Assembly: GCA_902798755.1 (NCBI GenBank)
Contig: CADBYC010000005.1
Span: forward strand, 24,891-88,890
DNA length: 64,000 bases
Source of the DNA: an uncultured Ruminococcus sp.
GTDB taxonomy: Bacteria; Bacillota; Clostridia; Oscillospirales; Acutalibacteraceae
Reading direction: 5' to 3'
Below are positions 18,071 through 26,105 of the stretch, one piece after another. Position numbers and translations under genes: made by a program. The notes beneath the pieces are model-generated. The model saw only the letters and a list, made by a program, of their open reading frames with translations, was not told the DNA's origin and made no database searches. Numbering within the stretch: the stretch's first letter is position 1; each line of letters begins with the position of its first letter.

Positions 18071-18252
18071 CGGTCTCTTCCTCCGTTATCGGACAAAACC
18101 ATCGGTTGGCTGTTTGCTGCAGAAATAATTGCGGCGGAGCCGATCGGTTTCCGGCTGTTATCGACGAATATCCACTCGTCATATCTTTCGCGCGCATCAT
18201 ACACGGCGGCGATGTCGGTATGGATTCGCGTGATCTCACTGGCTATGCTCAT
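18052..18252 (-). CDS. Hypothetical small protein upstream of holin-like gene
   Basis: A 66-residue unrecognised protein beginning MSIASEITRIHTDIAAVYDA. GGGAG lies 11 bases ahead of the ATG at 18252; a GTG at 18264 overlaps that site and is less likely. It has no membrane segment or signal peptide. The 3' end overlaps the next gene, so the two are translationally coupled. Short proteins of this kind sit between tail and lysis genes in some Gram-positive prophages, hence a possible phage origin; this is inference from position and size only. Confidence 0.5.
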   Translation of the reverse strand: MSIASEITRIHTDIAAVYDARERYDEWIFVDNSRKPIGSAAIISAANSQPMVLSDNGGRDRCRSIY

Positions 18253-18264
18253 TTCATAATTCAC

Positions 18265-18581
18265 TCCCTGTATTATTCAAAATGTGTATATGCGAATAAG
18301 CCGAGCGTCCTGCGGTACTCTCGGCTGATTAAAACGTTTTGTCTTACCCTCCGCTTATGCCGAGATATTTCAAATAGTTGCATGTTTTTATGCAATTAAA
18401 CAAGAGCTTTTTGAAAAACCTCTGACGAAAAAGTATCTTGACAATCCGCATACCCGTATTACGCGTAATTGTTTGTCTCTCTGTATGGCAGCGAAGCGGA
18501 TTAAGAAGCTTATGACATTTTCGTAGTCATTTTAGCTAAATGTTATTGCGTTTATATAGTAATAATGTCGCATAATCCTAT
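18265..18581. other. Intergenic stretch with one hairpin
   Basis: About 320 bases without a convincing gene. It holds an imperfect hairpin with arms AGCCGAG (18299-18305) and CTCGGCT (18320-18326). Nothing else was recognised before the sortase promoter. Confidence 0.4.
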
Positions 18582-18610
18582 TTGACAGGGAGTCATCGGC
18601 GAGGTATAAT
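18582..18610 (+). promoter_or_regulatory. Consensus sigma-A promoter for sortase-LCP operon
   Basis: TTGACA (18582-18587), 17 bases, TATAAT (18605-18610): a perfect match to consensus about 60 bases before the sortase start. Confidence 0.85.
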
Positions 18611-18669
18611 AACTGTGTGTGAGAACTCTGTAGATTCAGTCCAACAGCACAGATAAGGACGGTGAATTG

Positions 18670-19500
18670 ATGAAAAAGAAGAAAAAGATTTTTTGGCTCA
18701 TAGTTTTGATTCTGTGTGTACTGGCAGTGATTTTCGGCAGCGTCCTGATCATCCGCTCCCGGCTTGCTTCTCCTGCCATCCGGCGCGAGGATGTCACGCC
18801 TACCTCAGCGGTCGAGGCGACTGAACCGTCCGATGAAACGACTGCTCCCACCGCGGCGCCTACCGAGCCTGCGATAGACAAGAGCTTTGGTTACGAGCTG
18901 GCTGACATCGGCGATCTCGACGTAGATTTCGATCATCTTAAGTCCATTAACACAGATATTTACGCATGGATTTATATTCCGAATACCAACGTAGACTATC
19001 CGGTTGTTCGCGGCGCCCGGGATGAAGATGATTTCTTCTATCTGGATCACAATATTTATCGCCAGTATCAGTTTTCCGGTGCTATCTACTCCGAGATGAA
19101 AAACAATCCGGACATGCAGGATCCGGTCACTGTGCTTTACGGGCATAATATGCGCGACGGTTCTATGTTTGCCACGCTGCATAACTTTTCGGATGCCGAT
19201 TTCTTTGAAAAGAACACGACCGCGTTCATCCTTACGGAGGATAAGGTATTTACCTATCTGATTTACGCTGCCTATTCGTTTGATAACAGACATATTCTTA
19301 ATTCCTATAATTTTGACAACGAAGAGTCATTCATGAAATACCTTGACTCGACATTGGATCCGCGTTCGTATCAGTATAATGTACGTGAAAACGTGGAATT
19401 AACCTCAAATGACCGGATACTCACTCTCAGCACCTGCACGGAGTCATCCGGTACTCGATATTTGGTACAGGGGGTATTGGTAGATGAGCAAAAAAAATAA
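18670..19500 (+). CDS. srtB: Class B sortase
   Basis: A 276-residue membrane transpeptidase that links surface proteins to the wall. A lysine-rich start and one helix (IFWLIVLILCVLAVIFGSVL) anchor it, followed by a threonine/alanine-rich spacer. The catalytic domain has NTNVDYPVV, the histidine in VLYGHNM, the cysteine in LTLSTC and the arginine a few residues later in SSGTRYLVQG. I start at ATG 18670, which has AAGGA upstream, rather than TTG 18667. Its 3' end overlaps the LCP gene by 17 bases. The SPATGD protein at 26106 is the only candidate substrate in the window. Confidence 0.92.
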   Translation: MKKKKKIFWLIVLILCVLAVIFGSVLIIRSRLASPAIRREDVTPTSAVEATEPSDETTAPTAAPTEPAIDKSFGYELADIGDLDVDFDHLKSINTDIYAWIYIPNTNVDYPVVRGARDEDDFFYLDHNIYRQYQFSGAIYSEMKNNPDMQDPVTVLYGHNMRDGSMFATLHNFSDADFFEKNTTAFILTEDKVFTYLIYAAYSFDNRHILNSYNFDNEESFMKYLDSTLDPRSYQYNVRENVELTSNDRILTLSTCTESSGTRYLVQGVLVDEQKK

Positions 19501-21376
19501 CAGACGTTATCGCCCTCGTCACGCCAGAAGTGAAGAAATTGCCGCGCAGGCTGACTATCAGTCGCCGACAAAACGTTCTCTCAAAGATAAACAGCTTCAA
19601 ATGAGCGGTGAGACCGCCGACGAAATGTTTTTCGAACAAAAGCCGAGTATGCCGATAAAAAAACCTGTGTTTGCCTCGCGTGTGAATCTTACTTCGATCG
19701 AGGATCAGCCGAAACCCTTCCGGGAAGCGGCTGCCGATACGCCTGATGAAAGCTCGGATACTTCATTGAATGAAAAGAACGAAGAGAATACCGAAAGCTT
19801 AGAGAATTCCGAGAGCTTAGAGAATTCCGAGAACACAGAGAATACAGAAGGCTCAGAGAACGCGGAAAACGCTGAGAACGCGGAAAACGCTGAGAATGCG
19901 GAAAACGCTGAGAATGCGGAAAACACTGAGAATGCGGAAAGCTTGCAGAAAGAAGAAAGCACGGACGCCGCTGCGTCCTCGGAATCAGTCCGGGAGACCG
20001 ATGACGAGTCGCAGGAAGGAGCGCCGGATCCTGTATCGGATGATACGATGCAGAAAGTTTCCGATGAGTTTGAAGCAAACAGCGGTGAAGAGGATGCAGT
20101 AGCGTTGTCTGTATCACCTGCCGTGGAAGCGTCGCCCGAAGAACTGGCGGAGCTGTATGACGAGGTTCCCGATTCTCTGAACGATTCCGAAGAAAAGCCG
20201 AAAAAAAAGAAATGGAAGCGCGTCCTGATCGCGGTTGTGTCAGTACCGCTGGCGATTATCATTGCGCTGCTCGGAACCTTCTTTGTTATGCGTGAGATCG
20301 GTCGCAAGAACATCCACGAGAGCAAAAAGTTTGAGGTAGTCCTTCCGACGGAAGATGAATCAAATAAGCAGATCGTTCTCGGCGACAAGTACGGACGTAT
20401 CATAAACTATAACGGCGTCTCTTACGTTTACAATAATGATATTATCGCGCTGACGTTTATCGGCGCGGATGAGGGTCACGGCACCGATAATGAACTGAAA
20501 ATGGCTGACGCGATCTATGTCCTTGCTATCAATACCAAAAACGGCAAGGTCAAGATGCTGAATATATCCCGCGATATTATTACAGACGTCGACGTCTACT
20601 CCAGCGAGGGCGCCTTTATTGATACCGAAGAGATCCAGATCGCCTATTCCAACGCATACAGCGGAGAAGGTATTACCGGAGGAGATAATACCAACAAATC
20701 GATTTCAAGGTTGATGTACGGACTGCCGATGGATAACTACTTTGAGCTCGATTTGGACGCGGTATCAACATTGAACGACGCGATAGGCGGTGTGACGGTA
20801 ACCTCAGCTATGACATTTGTTTCGCCTGAGGACGGACGTACCATTTACGAGGGCGAAGAGGTCACGCTGCAAGGAACAGAAGCAGAGTACTATGTACGGA
20901 ACCGCGACACCAATGAGCTTGAATCCAACAACGACCGTATGCAGCGGCAGCAGGATTACATCATGTCGTACCTCAGTTCCATTGTACCCGTAGCAAAGAG
21001 AAATCCCGGGGTCATCTCCGATCTTTATACCGCTATCAGCAATAATTCCGAAACCTCGCTCAGCGCGACGGAGCTGATTTATATCGCTTCTTCGGCGGTA
21101 GAGAATCTCCACAGCGTTTCGGATATCGAGATTATTAGGTTTGACGGCGAGATCACTGCAGGAATCAACGCGGAAATGCACGTGAAGGACGAAGAGGTAT
21201 TGAGCAAGATGCTCGATATTTTCTACGAACCGCTCAACACCGGTTCAACCGAAGCCACAGACAGTGCGGTTGAAACTGCTGCTCCTTCTGTTGCTGCAGC
21301 CGAAAGTCAAACGGCCGCCGTGACAGCTGAGGCAACTCAGGAGGAGCCGACCGGAGCTGTTCAAGAGACGCAGTAG
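19484..21376 (+). CDS. LytR-CpsA-Psr (LCP) family wall-polymer transferase
   Basis: A 630-residue protein. Residues 1 to about 245 are a long cytoplasmic region, including an acidic Glu-Asn/Ala repeat at about 101-150; a basic KKKKWKR stretch precedes one helix (VLIAVVSVPLAIIIALLGTF). The outside part is an LCP domain: KMLNISRDIITDVDVYSSEG with the family arginine, IAYSNAYSGEG, DNYFELDLDAVSTLNDAIGG, then a Thr/Ala/Glu-rich tail. LCP enzymes move polymers from lipid carriers to peptidoglycan, so it probably attaches the polysaccharide made here. The overlap with the sortase gene suggests co-regulation of wall attachment. Confidence 0.9.
   Translation: MSKKNNRRYRPRHARSEEIAAQADYQSPTKRSLKDKQLQMSGETADEMFFEQKPSMPIKKPVFASRVNLTSIEDQPKPFREAAADTPDESSDTSLNEKNEENTESLENSESLENSENTENTEGSENAENAENAENAENAENAENAENTENAESLQKEESTDAAASSESVRETDDESQEGAPDPVSDDTMQKVSDEFEANSGEEDAVALSVSPAVEASPEELAELYDEVPDSLNDSEEKPKKKKWKRVLIAVVSVPLAIIIALLGTFFVMREIGRKNIHESKKFEVVLPTEDESNKQIVLGDKYGRIINYNGVSYVYNNDIIALTFIGADEGHGTDNELKMADAIYVLAINTKNGKVKMLNISRDIITDVDVYSSEGAFIDTEEIQIAYSNAYSGEGITGGDNTNKSISRLMYGLPMDNYFELDLDAVSTLNDAIGGVTVTSAMTFVSPEDGRTIYEGEEVTLQGTEAEYYVRNRDTNELESNNDRMQRQQDYIMSYLSSIVPVAKRNPGVISDLYTAISNNSETSLSATELIYIASSAVENLHSVSDIEIIRFDGEITAGINAEMHVKDEEVLSKMLDIFYEPLNTGSTEATDSAVETAAPSVAAAESQTAAVTAEATQEEPTGAVQETQ
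19786..19935 (+). repeat. In-gene tandem 9/18-bp repeat coding (E-N-A/T/S)n
   Basis: Near-perfect tandem copies of GAGAACGCGGAAAACGCT and variants encode alternating Glu-Asn-Ala, Glu-Asn-Thr and Glu-Ser-Leu units inside the LCP protein. Repeat length is a multiple of three, so copy number can vary without breaking the frame. Confidence 0.85.
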
Positions 21377-21510
21377 CCGTTTAGGAACGAATCCGTACCA
21401 ACGGTTCGCTGATGTTTGTTCAATCGAAATCAGACCGATAAAAAGCTGAGCTTTTACTGAAAAACAGTATTAGTAAGGGCTTGTAACAATTACGGAATGA
21501 TACATAATAA

Positions 21511-21550
21511 CCCCGCACCGTTCACTGTGAACACTTTGAATGGTGCGGGG
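21511..21550 (+). terminator. Terminator after LCP gene
   Basis: CCCCGCACC (21511-21519) pairs with GGTGCGGGG (21542-21550), extended by TTCA/TGAA pairing, followed by TTTCATACTT. It lies 135 bases past the LCP stop. Confidence 0.75.
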
Positions 21551-21614
21551 TTTCATACTTGATTAAAACAAAGTTGTTAGTAAATATAAGAGTGTTGACG
21601 GTCAGCTAAAGCGG

Positions 21615-22520
21615 TTACGCTTGCTTTTCGGATAGATCCGAATAGAGATCCGACGCATAGACGCCGCTGTCAATCAACTTACGCAGACTTTCGACAACAC
21701 CGGGCTTGTCCTCCAGATAGGTGACGCCGAACCAGCGGTCGTCGGTGGGAAGGACGCTGAATTTGGTTCCGGATTTCAGCATACCGTCAGCGATGATAGG
21801 CAACAGGTATTCATCCTTCAGCGGATCCTGCATTTGTTCGAGAAAACGCGGAAAGCCTTCGCGCAGTACATCAAGGAAGGATTTAGGATAACACCAAAAG
21901 TTCATCGAAACCAGCGCGTCGGTGTCAAGCGGCTCGCCTTCGGCAGCAGCGCCGCCGGGCGTTTTGACGATATTTTTGATTTCGGTGATGCCTGTCAGCT
22001 CACCGTCGGTAACGGAACAAACGCCGCGGGTAACGCCGCCGTTATCTGACAGCGTGTTGCGCAGTCGGTAGCCTACCAGACCGTAGCGGTCGTCGGACAG
22101 AAAGCGCGCCGCGCTGATGAATCCGTTCTTACCGTAGTAGTCATCGGCGTTGATCACCGAAAAAGGACCGTCGATCATTCCGTCGCATGCAAGCAAAGCG
22201 TGACCGGTGCCCCAAGGCTTTATTCGCCCTGCAGGGACTTCTCCGGGGATGTCGCTGAGTTCCTGAAAGGCATACGCTATCTCGACGCCGAGGGGAGCGC
22301 ACACGCGCTCGATCCGGTCGCCGATAGCGGCCTTGAAATCCGCCTCGATATCATGACGGATGATGAAGATGATCCTGCGAAAGCCTGCGGCGATCGCGTC
22401 GTGGACAGAATAGTCAATGATGATATGCCCACAGTCGTCAACCGGCTCAAGCTGTTTGATACCGCCGCCAAAACGAGAACCGATACCTGCGGCGAGAATA
22501 ACCAGTGTTTGCTTCGTAAT
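21615..22520 (-). CDS. Sugar-1-phosphate nucleotidyltransferase, apparent ATT start
   Basis: A 301-residue cytoplasmic enzyme of the GT-A nucleotidyltransferase group that activates a sugar phosphate with NTP. The nucleotide site LVILAAGIGSRFGGGIKQLE lies at the very N-terminus; SVINADDYYGKNGF carries the metal aspartates. The coding frame begins at an ATT codon (22518-22520) five bases after AAAGGAG; no ATG, GTG or TTG exists in frame before GTG 22304, which would delete the active site. So either ATT initiates or the ATG is mutated or miscalled. It follows the priming transferase gene by 14 bases, same strand. Confidence 0.8.
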   Translation of the reverse strand: MTKQTLVILAAGIGSRFGGGIKQLEPVDDCGHIIIDYSVHDAIAAGFRRIIFIIRHDIEADFKAAIGDRIERVCAPLGVEIAYAFQELSDIPGEVPAGRIKPWGTGHALLACDGMIDGPFSVINADDYYGKNGFISAARFLSDDRYGLVGYRLRNTLSDNGGVTRGVCSVTDGELTGITEIKNIVKTPGGAAAEGEPLDTDALVSMNFWCYPKSFLDVLREGFPRFLEQMQDPLKDEYLLPIIADGMLKSGTKFSVLPTDDRWFGVTYLEDKPGVVESLRKLIDSGVYASDLYSDLSEKQA

Positions 22521-22534
22521 AACAACTCCTTTTT

Positions 22535-23977
22535 TTACATAGCGCCCTTTCCTGTCAGCGTGATAATGACCGTCTTAAAGAGGATCTTCCAGTCCAGAGC
22601 TATACTCCAATTTGTGATATATTCGGTATCCAGCCGTACGATCTCTTCGAAATCGGTGATTTCGCTGCGACCGCTGACCTGCCACATACCGGTGATTCCG
22701 GGCTTGATTGCGATACGGGCGCGGTGATGATACTGATACTTGATATATTCGTCAACAGTCGGAGGACGTGTGCCGATCGTTGACATTGTACCCCTCAAAA
22801 CACAGAAAAACTGAGGAAATTCATCCAGCGACGTGCGCCTCAGAAATTCGCCGATTCCAGTTTTCTTGGTGCCGTCCGGCAGGATCTCGTTACCGATGAT
22901 ACGCGGGTCAAAGTCCAGCTTGAACATCATGCCGTCCTTGACGCGGTTTTGTTCCATAAGCTCCTGCTTCCGTTCCTCGGCGTCCATGTCCATTGAACGG
23001 ATCTTATACATCTTGAACCGCTTGCCGTTTTTACCGATTCGTTCCTGGGTGAAGAGTATCGGTCCCGGAGATTTTTTCTTAATGATCGGGCCGACGATCG
23101 CGATGACCAGCAGAGCGAAGAAGCTGCCGATCAGTCCGATGATAATATCGAAGACGCGTTTCATCGCCATCTCAAAGGGAGTTACATAGTTGATCGAGGT
23201 GGTAAGAACAGTAGTGTTGCCGATTTTTTCGGAAAAGCGCTTTGCTCCGTTTCGGCTCATGTAAGGCACATGATAATGCGTCGGAACCGCCATCTGCGCA
23301 CAGAGATCCATCAGCTTGAGGACGTTTTCGTCAGAAAGAGGAGCGTCGAAATAAACGGAATCGATCCAATCCTTGCAAATATAATCCGCAGCATTCTTGA
23401 GACGAGCGACAACGGGATAGCCGCAAATCTCACGTTGATCGGTATCGCTGGTCAAAATAACACCCACGATTTGATAATCGTTGACTGCTCCCGTGCTCAG
23501 GCGGGTCAAAATATCCTCGACAGTATCGGGGGTGGCTACCACCAGCATAGCGTTTTTTTTCCGACCGCGATTGTGGTGCTTAAGATGTAATTTCCATAGG
23601 ATACGGGTGGTATAGCTGAGAACCAGATAGATTATCATCGAAAGAAACACCGCGATGCGCGAGTAGGCGTCACCGTACTGCATTGCGAAAAGATACAGTG
23701 AGACCAATCCGTACACAAAGAGGGTATGCTTAAGAGTTGAGATGAATTCCTGTAAATAACCACGTGAGATGACGTTGTGCATGGCGTTGCGGGTGAGCAG
23801 CATGACGGTATCGATCAGCACCATGATCATTGAGAGATTCCAGTAAATCGTTACTGAATAGGCAAAGAACTGTGTGCGCAGAAAAACCCCTATGATGAGT
23901 GCCAGCTGCAGGCTGATATTGTCTATAACGATAAAATCTAAATGCTTGGACCAACCCTGTGCATTACGTTTATACAT
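22535..23977 (-). CDS. Undecaprenyl-phosphate sugar phosphotransferase (polyprenyl glycosylphosphotransferase)
   Basis: A 480-residue initiating transferase that puts the first sugar-1-phosphate on undecaprenyl phosphate. Four or five N-terminal helices are followed by a CoA-binding-like domain (AMLVVATPDTVEDILTRLST), a further helix, and the catalytic bacterial sugar transferase domain: KKSPGPILFTQERIGKNGK, FKMYKIRSM, FLRRTSLDEFPQF, GTRPPTVDEY and KPGITGMWQVSGRS. Typical length and order for WbaP/CpsE relatives. The first sugar is likely Gal or Glc but undetermined. Two promoters lie upstream, divergent from the CpsC/CpsD pair. Confidence 0.93.
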   Translation of the reverse strand: MYKRNAQGWSKHLDFIVIDNISLQLALIIGVFLRTQFFAYSVTIYWNLSMIMVLIDTVMLLTRNAMHNVISRGYLQEFISTLKHTLFVYGLVSLYLFAMQYGDAYSRIAVFLSMIIYLVLSYTTRILWKLHLKHHNRGRKKNAMLVVATPDTVEDILTRLSTGAVNDYQIVGVILTSDTDQREICGYPVVARLKNAADYICKDWIDSVYFDAPLSDENVLKLMDLCAQMAVPTHYHVPYMSRNGAKRFSEKIGNTTVLTTSINYVTPFEMAMKRVFDIIIGLIGSFFALLVIAIVGPIIKKKSPGPILFTQERIGKNGKRFKMYKIRSMDMDAEERKQELMEQNRVKDGMMFKLDFDPRIIGNEILPDGTKKTGIGEFLRRTSLDEFPQFFCVLRGTMSTIGTRPPTVDEYIKYQYHHRARIAIKPGITGMWQVSGRSEITDFEEIVRLDTEYITNWSIALDWKILFKTVIITLTGKGAM

Positions 23978-24045
23978 CCCATAACACCTTTCTGCTAAAT
24001 ACTCTAATGCTTCAATGCTTCGTTCCGTATTAGCGGCAGCAAGTT

Positions 24046-24075
24046 ATTATAACTGTGTTTTAGCGATGAAGTCAA
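24046..24075 (-). promoter_or_regulatory. Promoter proximal to the priming transferase
   Basis: Minus-strand TTGACT (24070-24075) and TATAAT (24046-24051) with an 18-base spacer, about 65 bases before the gene. Confidence 0.6.
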
Positions 24076-24140
24076 TGGTATTTAGTGTTTTGTGAACAAA
24101 AATAATATACATTTTTATCGCTTATGTCACATATATTATC

Positions 24141-24168
24141 ATTATATCATAAAGAGGTACTATGTCAA
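24141..24168 (-). promoter_or_regulatory. Distal promoter for the priming transferase
   Basis: Minus-strand TTGACA (24163-24168) and TATAAT (24141-24146) with a 16-base spacer. It lies 95 bases upstream of the proximal promoter. The whole 440-base gap 23978-24417 otherwise holds only promoters. Confidence 0.65.
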
Positions 24169-24286
24169 CTGTCATTTTTCGGCAAAATGTCCCGTAACCT
24201 GATAAAACATGAGGCGTGCCGGTGAAAAATGCATTCAAAGTGAGTAGATATTACAGCGTTCAAGGCATGTATATGAAATAATGTGT

Positions 24287-24315
24287 TGACATTGGGAGGA
24301 AAGTGTTATAAAATA
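24287..24315 (+). promoter_or_regulatory. Promoter for CpsC/CpsD operon
   Basis: TTGACA (24287-24292), 17 bases, TAAAAT (24310-24315), leaving a leader of about 95 bases before the CpsC start. Confidence 0.75.
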
Positions 24316-24417
24316 TGTATCATTATAATGGTGTGGTTTGCGCAAAACGGGTTTTTCCGTATTTATCGCTTTATAACCCGCAAACAGCAGTTTCTCTGCA
24401 AAGGGGTGCAGAAACAG

Positions 24418-25206
24418 ATGGAAAATAATGAACGTAAAAATGAAATAGAAATCGATCTGGTGCCGATACTTAAGGCAATATGGTCAAAGCTTTGGCTGAT
24501 CGTGCTGGTCGGCGTGTTGGTTGCCGCTATGGCGTTTGCCGCCACAAAGATATTTATTAAGCCTACTTATCGCTGCGGCTTTACTGCTTATGTCAATAAC
24601 CAGCACAGCAGCGAGAGTCTGAGCAACCAGGATATCAGCGCCGGTAAACAGCTTGTTGATACTTATGTAACGGTGATTCGCAGCAATAAGATCCTTACTG
24701 CCGCTGCCGAATCCGTCGGTTTAGATATTCCGATCGCGACTCTTAAGAAAACAGTCACCGCCTCGGTACAGGGAGAAACGGAAGTTATCGCCGTTAACGT
24801 TGAGCACCGCGATCCTCAGACTGCTTATATCCTGGCGAACGCGATCGCTAATACCGCTCCCGCCTATATGTCTGACATCGTCGAGGGCAGCTCGATGAAA
24901 ATAATCGATTACCCCGTGTATTCCGATAAGCGCTACAAGCCAAGCTACATTATGTATTCGCTTCTGGGATTTTTGCTGGGCGCCGTGTTGATAATCATCA
25001 AGGTGATCGTCAATACATTAACGGACGATAAGGTCAAGAACCTGCAGGAGATCGAAGAGCGCTTCTCTCTGCCGATCCTCGGCGTCATACCTGACGTGCT
25101 GCAGGCAGCTGACGAAAAAGGCAAGGGCTATTACGCTTACGGATACGGATACGGTGGGCGTTCCTCTTCAAAGAGTAAAGATAAAGGAAAGCAAGGTGAG
25201 AAGTGA
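24418..25206 (+). CDS. Chain-length regulator / kinase activator (Wzz, CpsC, YveK family)
   Basis: A 262-residue membrane protein that partners a tyrosine kinase to control polymer length. It begins EIDLVPILKAIWSKLWLIVL (first helix), has an extracellular domain with GETEVIAVNVEHRDPQTAYI, and the conserved proline-rich end KPSYIMYSLLGFLLGAVLII (second helix). The cytoplasmic tail ends in Gly/Tyr repeats (YYAYGYGYGG) and a lysine-rich stretch. Start 24418 fits the family; the frame is open to 24283 but that part covers the promoter. Its stop overlaps the kinase start by one base. Confidence 0.9.
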   Translation: MENNERKNEIEIDLVPILKAIWSKLWLIVLVGVLVAAMAFAATKIFIKPTYRCGFTAYVNNQHSSESLSNQDISAGKQLVDTYVTVIRSNKILTAAAESVGLDIPIATLKKTVTASVQGETEVIAVNVEHRDPQTAYILANAIANTAPAYMSDIVEGSSMKIIDYPVYSDKRYKPSYIMYSLLGFLLGAVLIIIKVIVNTLTDDKVKNLQEIEERFSLPILGVIPDVLQAADEKGKGYYAYGYGYGGRSSSKSKDKGKQGEK

Positions 25207-25922
25207 TGAAAAAGCGTGAAAAAAGCAACACGAACAGCACCTTTGATCCCCAGAAGATGCTTCTCTCCGATAAAACGCCTTTCTCGGTACAGGAAGCATA
25301 TAAAACCCTCAGGACAAACGTCACCTTTTCTCTTCCCGGCAGCGGCTGTAAGTGCATCGGCGTTACTTCTGCGCATCGCGGCGACGGTAAAAGTTCTATC
25401 TCGGCTAACCTTGCCATCTCATTGGCACAGATCAACAAAAGGGTCGTGCTGATCGACTGTGACCTGCGTCTCCCAACGATCGCTCAAAAATTCCGCGTTC
25501 GCTCTATTCCCGGTTTGTCAAACTGGTTGTCCGGTGATATCGACGAGATTCCGATAACGCATTTGGAGGATAAAAACATCGATATTATTCCTGCCGGAAA
25601 TCTGCCGCCCGATTCTACTGCCCTTATCAGCTCGCAGGAAACGATCCGCCTTGTGGAACGGCTGAAAGAAAGCTATGATTATATCATCTTTGATTTTCCG
25701 CCGATTACGATCGTTTCGGACGCCGTTTTGGTTTCCGGTATTATCGACGGCTATTTGGTCGTGGTTCGCCATGAAAAGTCGGAGAACCAGATGATTAACG
25801 AGACGATCCGTCAGATGCGCTTTGCAGACGCCAAGATCATCGGCTTTGTGTATAACGGCTTGAATGTCAGTAAAAAATACTATAAAAAAGGCAGCTATTA
25901 TAAGAGCGAATACTATAAGTAG
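25206..25922 (+). CDS. Bacterial tyrosine kinase CpsD/CapB family
   Basis: A 238-residue cytoplasmic BY-kinase. It shows Walker A TSAHRGDGKSSISANLAISL, Walker A' VVLIDCDLRLP, Walker B YIIFDFPP, and a C-terminal tyrosine cluster (YYKKGSYYKSEYYK) that is the autophosphorylation site in this family. It works with the CpsC-like protein to tune polymerisation and export. ATG 25206 overlaps the preceding TGA; AAGGTG lies upstream. No CpsB/YwqE phosphatase was found in the window. Confidence 0.92.
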   Translation: MKKREKSNTNSTFDPQKMLLSDKTPFSVQEAYKTLRTNVTFSLPGSGCKCIGVTSAHRGDGKSSISANLAISLAQINKRVVLIDCDLRLPTIAQKFRVRSIPGLSNWLSGDIDEIPITHLEDKNIDIIPAGNLPPDSTALISSQETIRLVERLKESYDYIIFDFPPITIVSDAVLVSGIIDGYLVVVRHEKSENQMINETIRQMRFADAKIIGFVYNGLNVSKKYYKKGSYYKSEYYK

Positions 25923-26030
25923 ATTTCGTGAAATAGACTGAAAAAGGCCGGTTCCTTTGTGAAAGGTGTCAAACCGGTAATGATTGGATTTGTGATTTGT
26001 TAACAGAATTGACATATATTCATTTTTCTA

Positions 26031-26059
26031 TTGACAAAGGTATTTTAAAGTTGTATCAT
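26031..26059 (+). promoter_or_regulatory. Promoter for the wall-anchored repeat protein
   Basis: TTGACA (26031-26036), 17 bases, TATCAT (26054-26059), about 45 bases before the ATG at 26106. A second TTGACA lies at 26009-26014. Confidence 0.7.
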
Positions 26060-26105
26060 ACACTACGTAAGCTTTTATAAATTTTCAAATTTGGAGATGA
26101 TAACA

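Noticed and set aside
25948-25977. CCGGTT/AACCGG hairpin after the tyrosine-kinase gene as a terminator
   Set aside because: Six-bp stem, long loop and no T-run; too weak to call.
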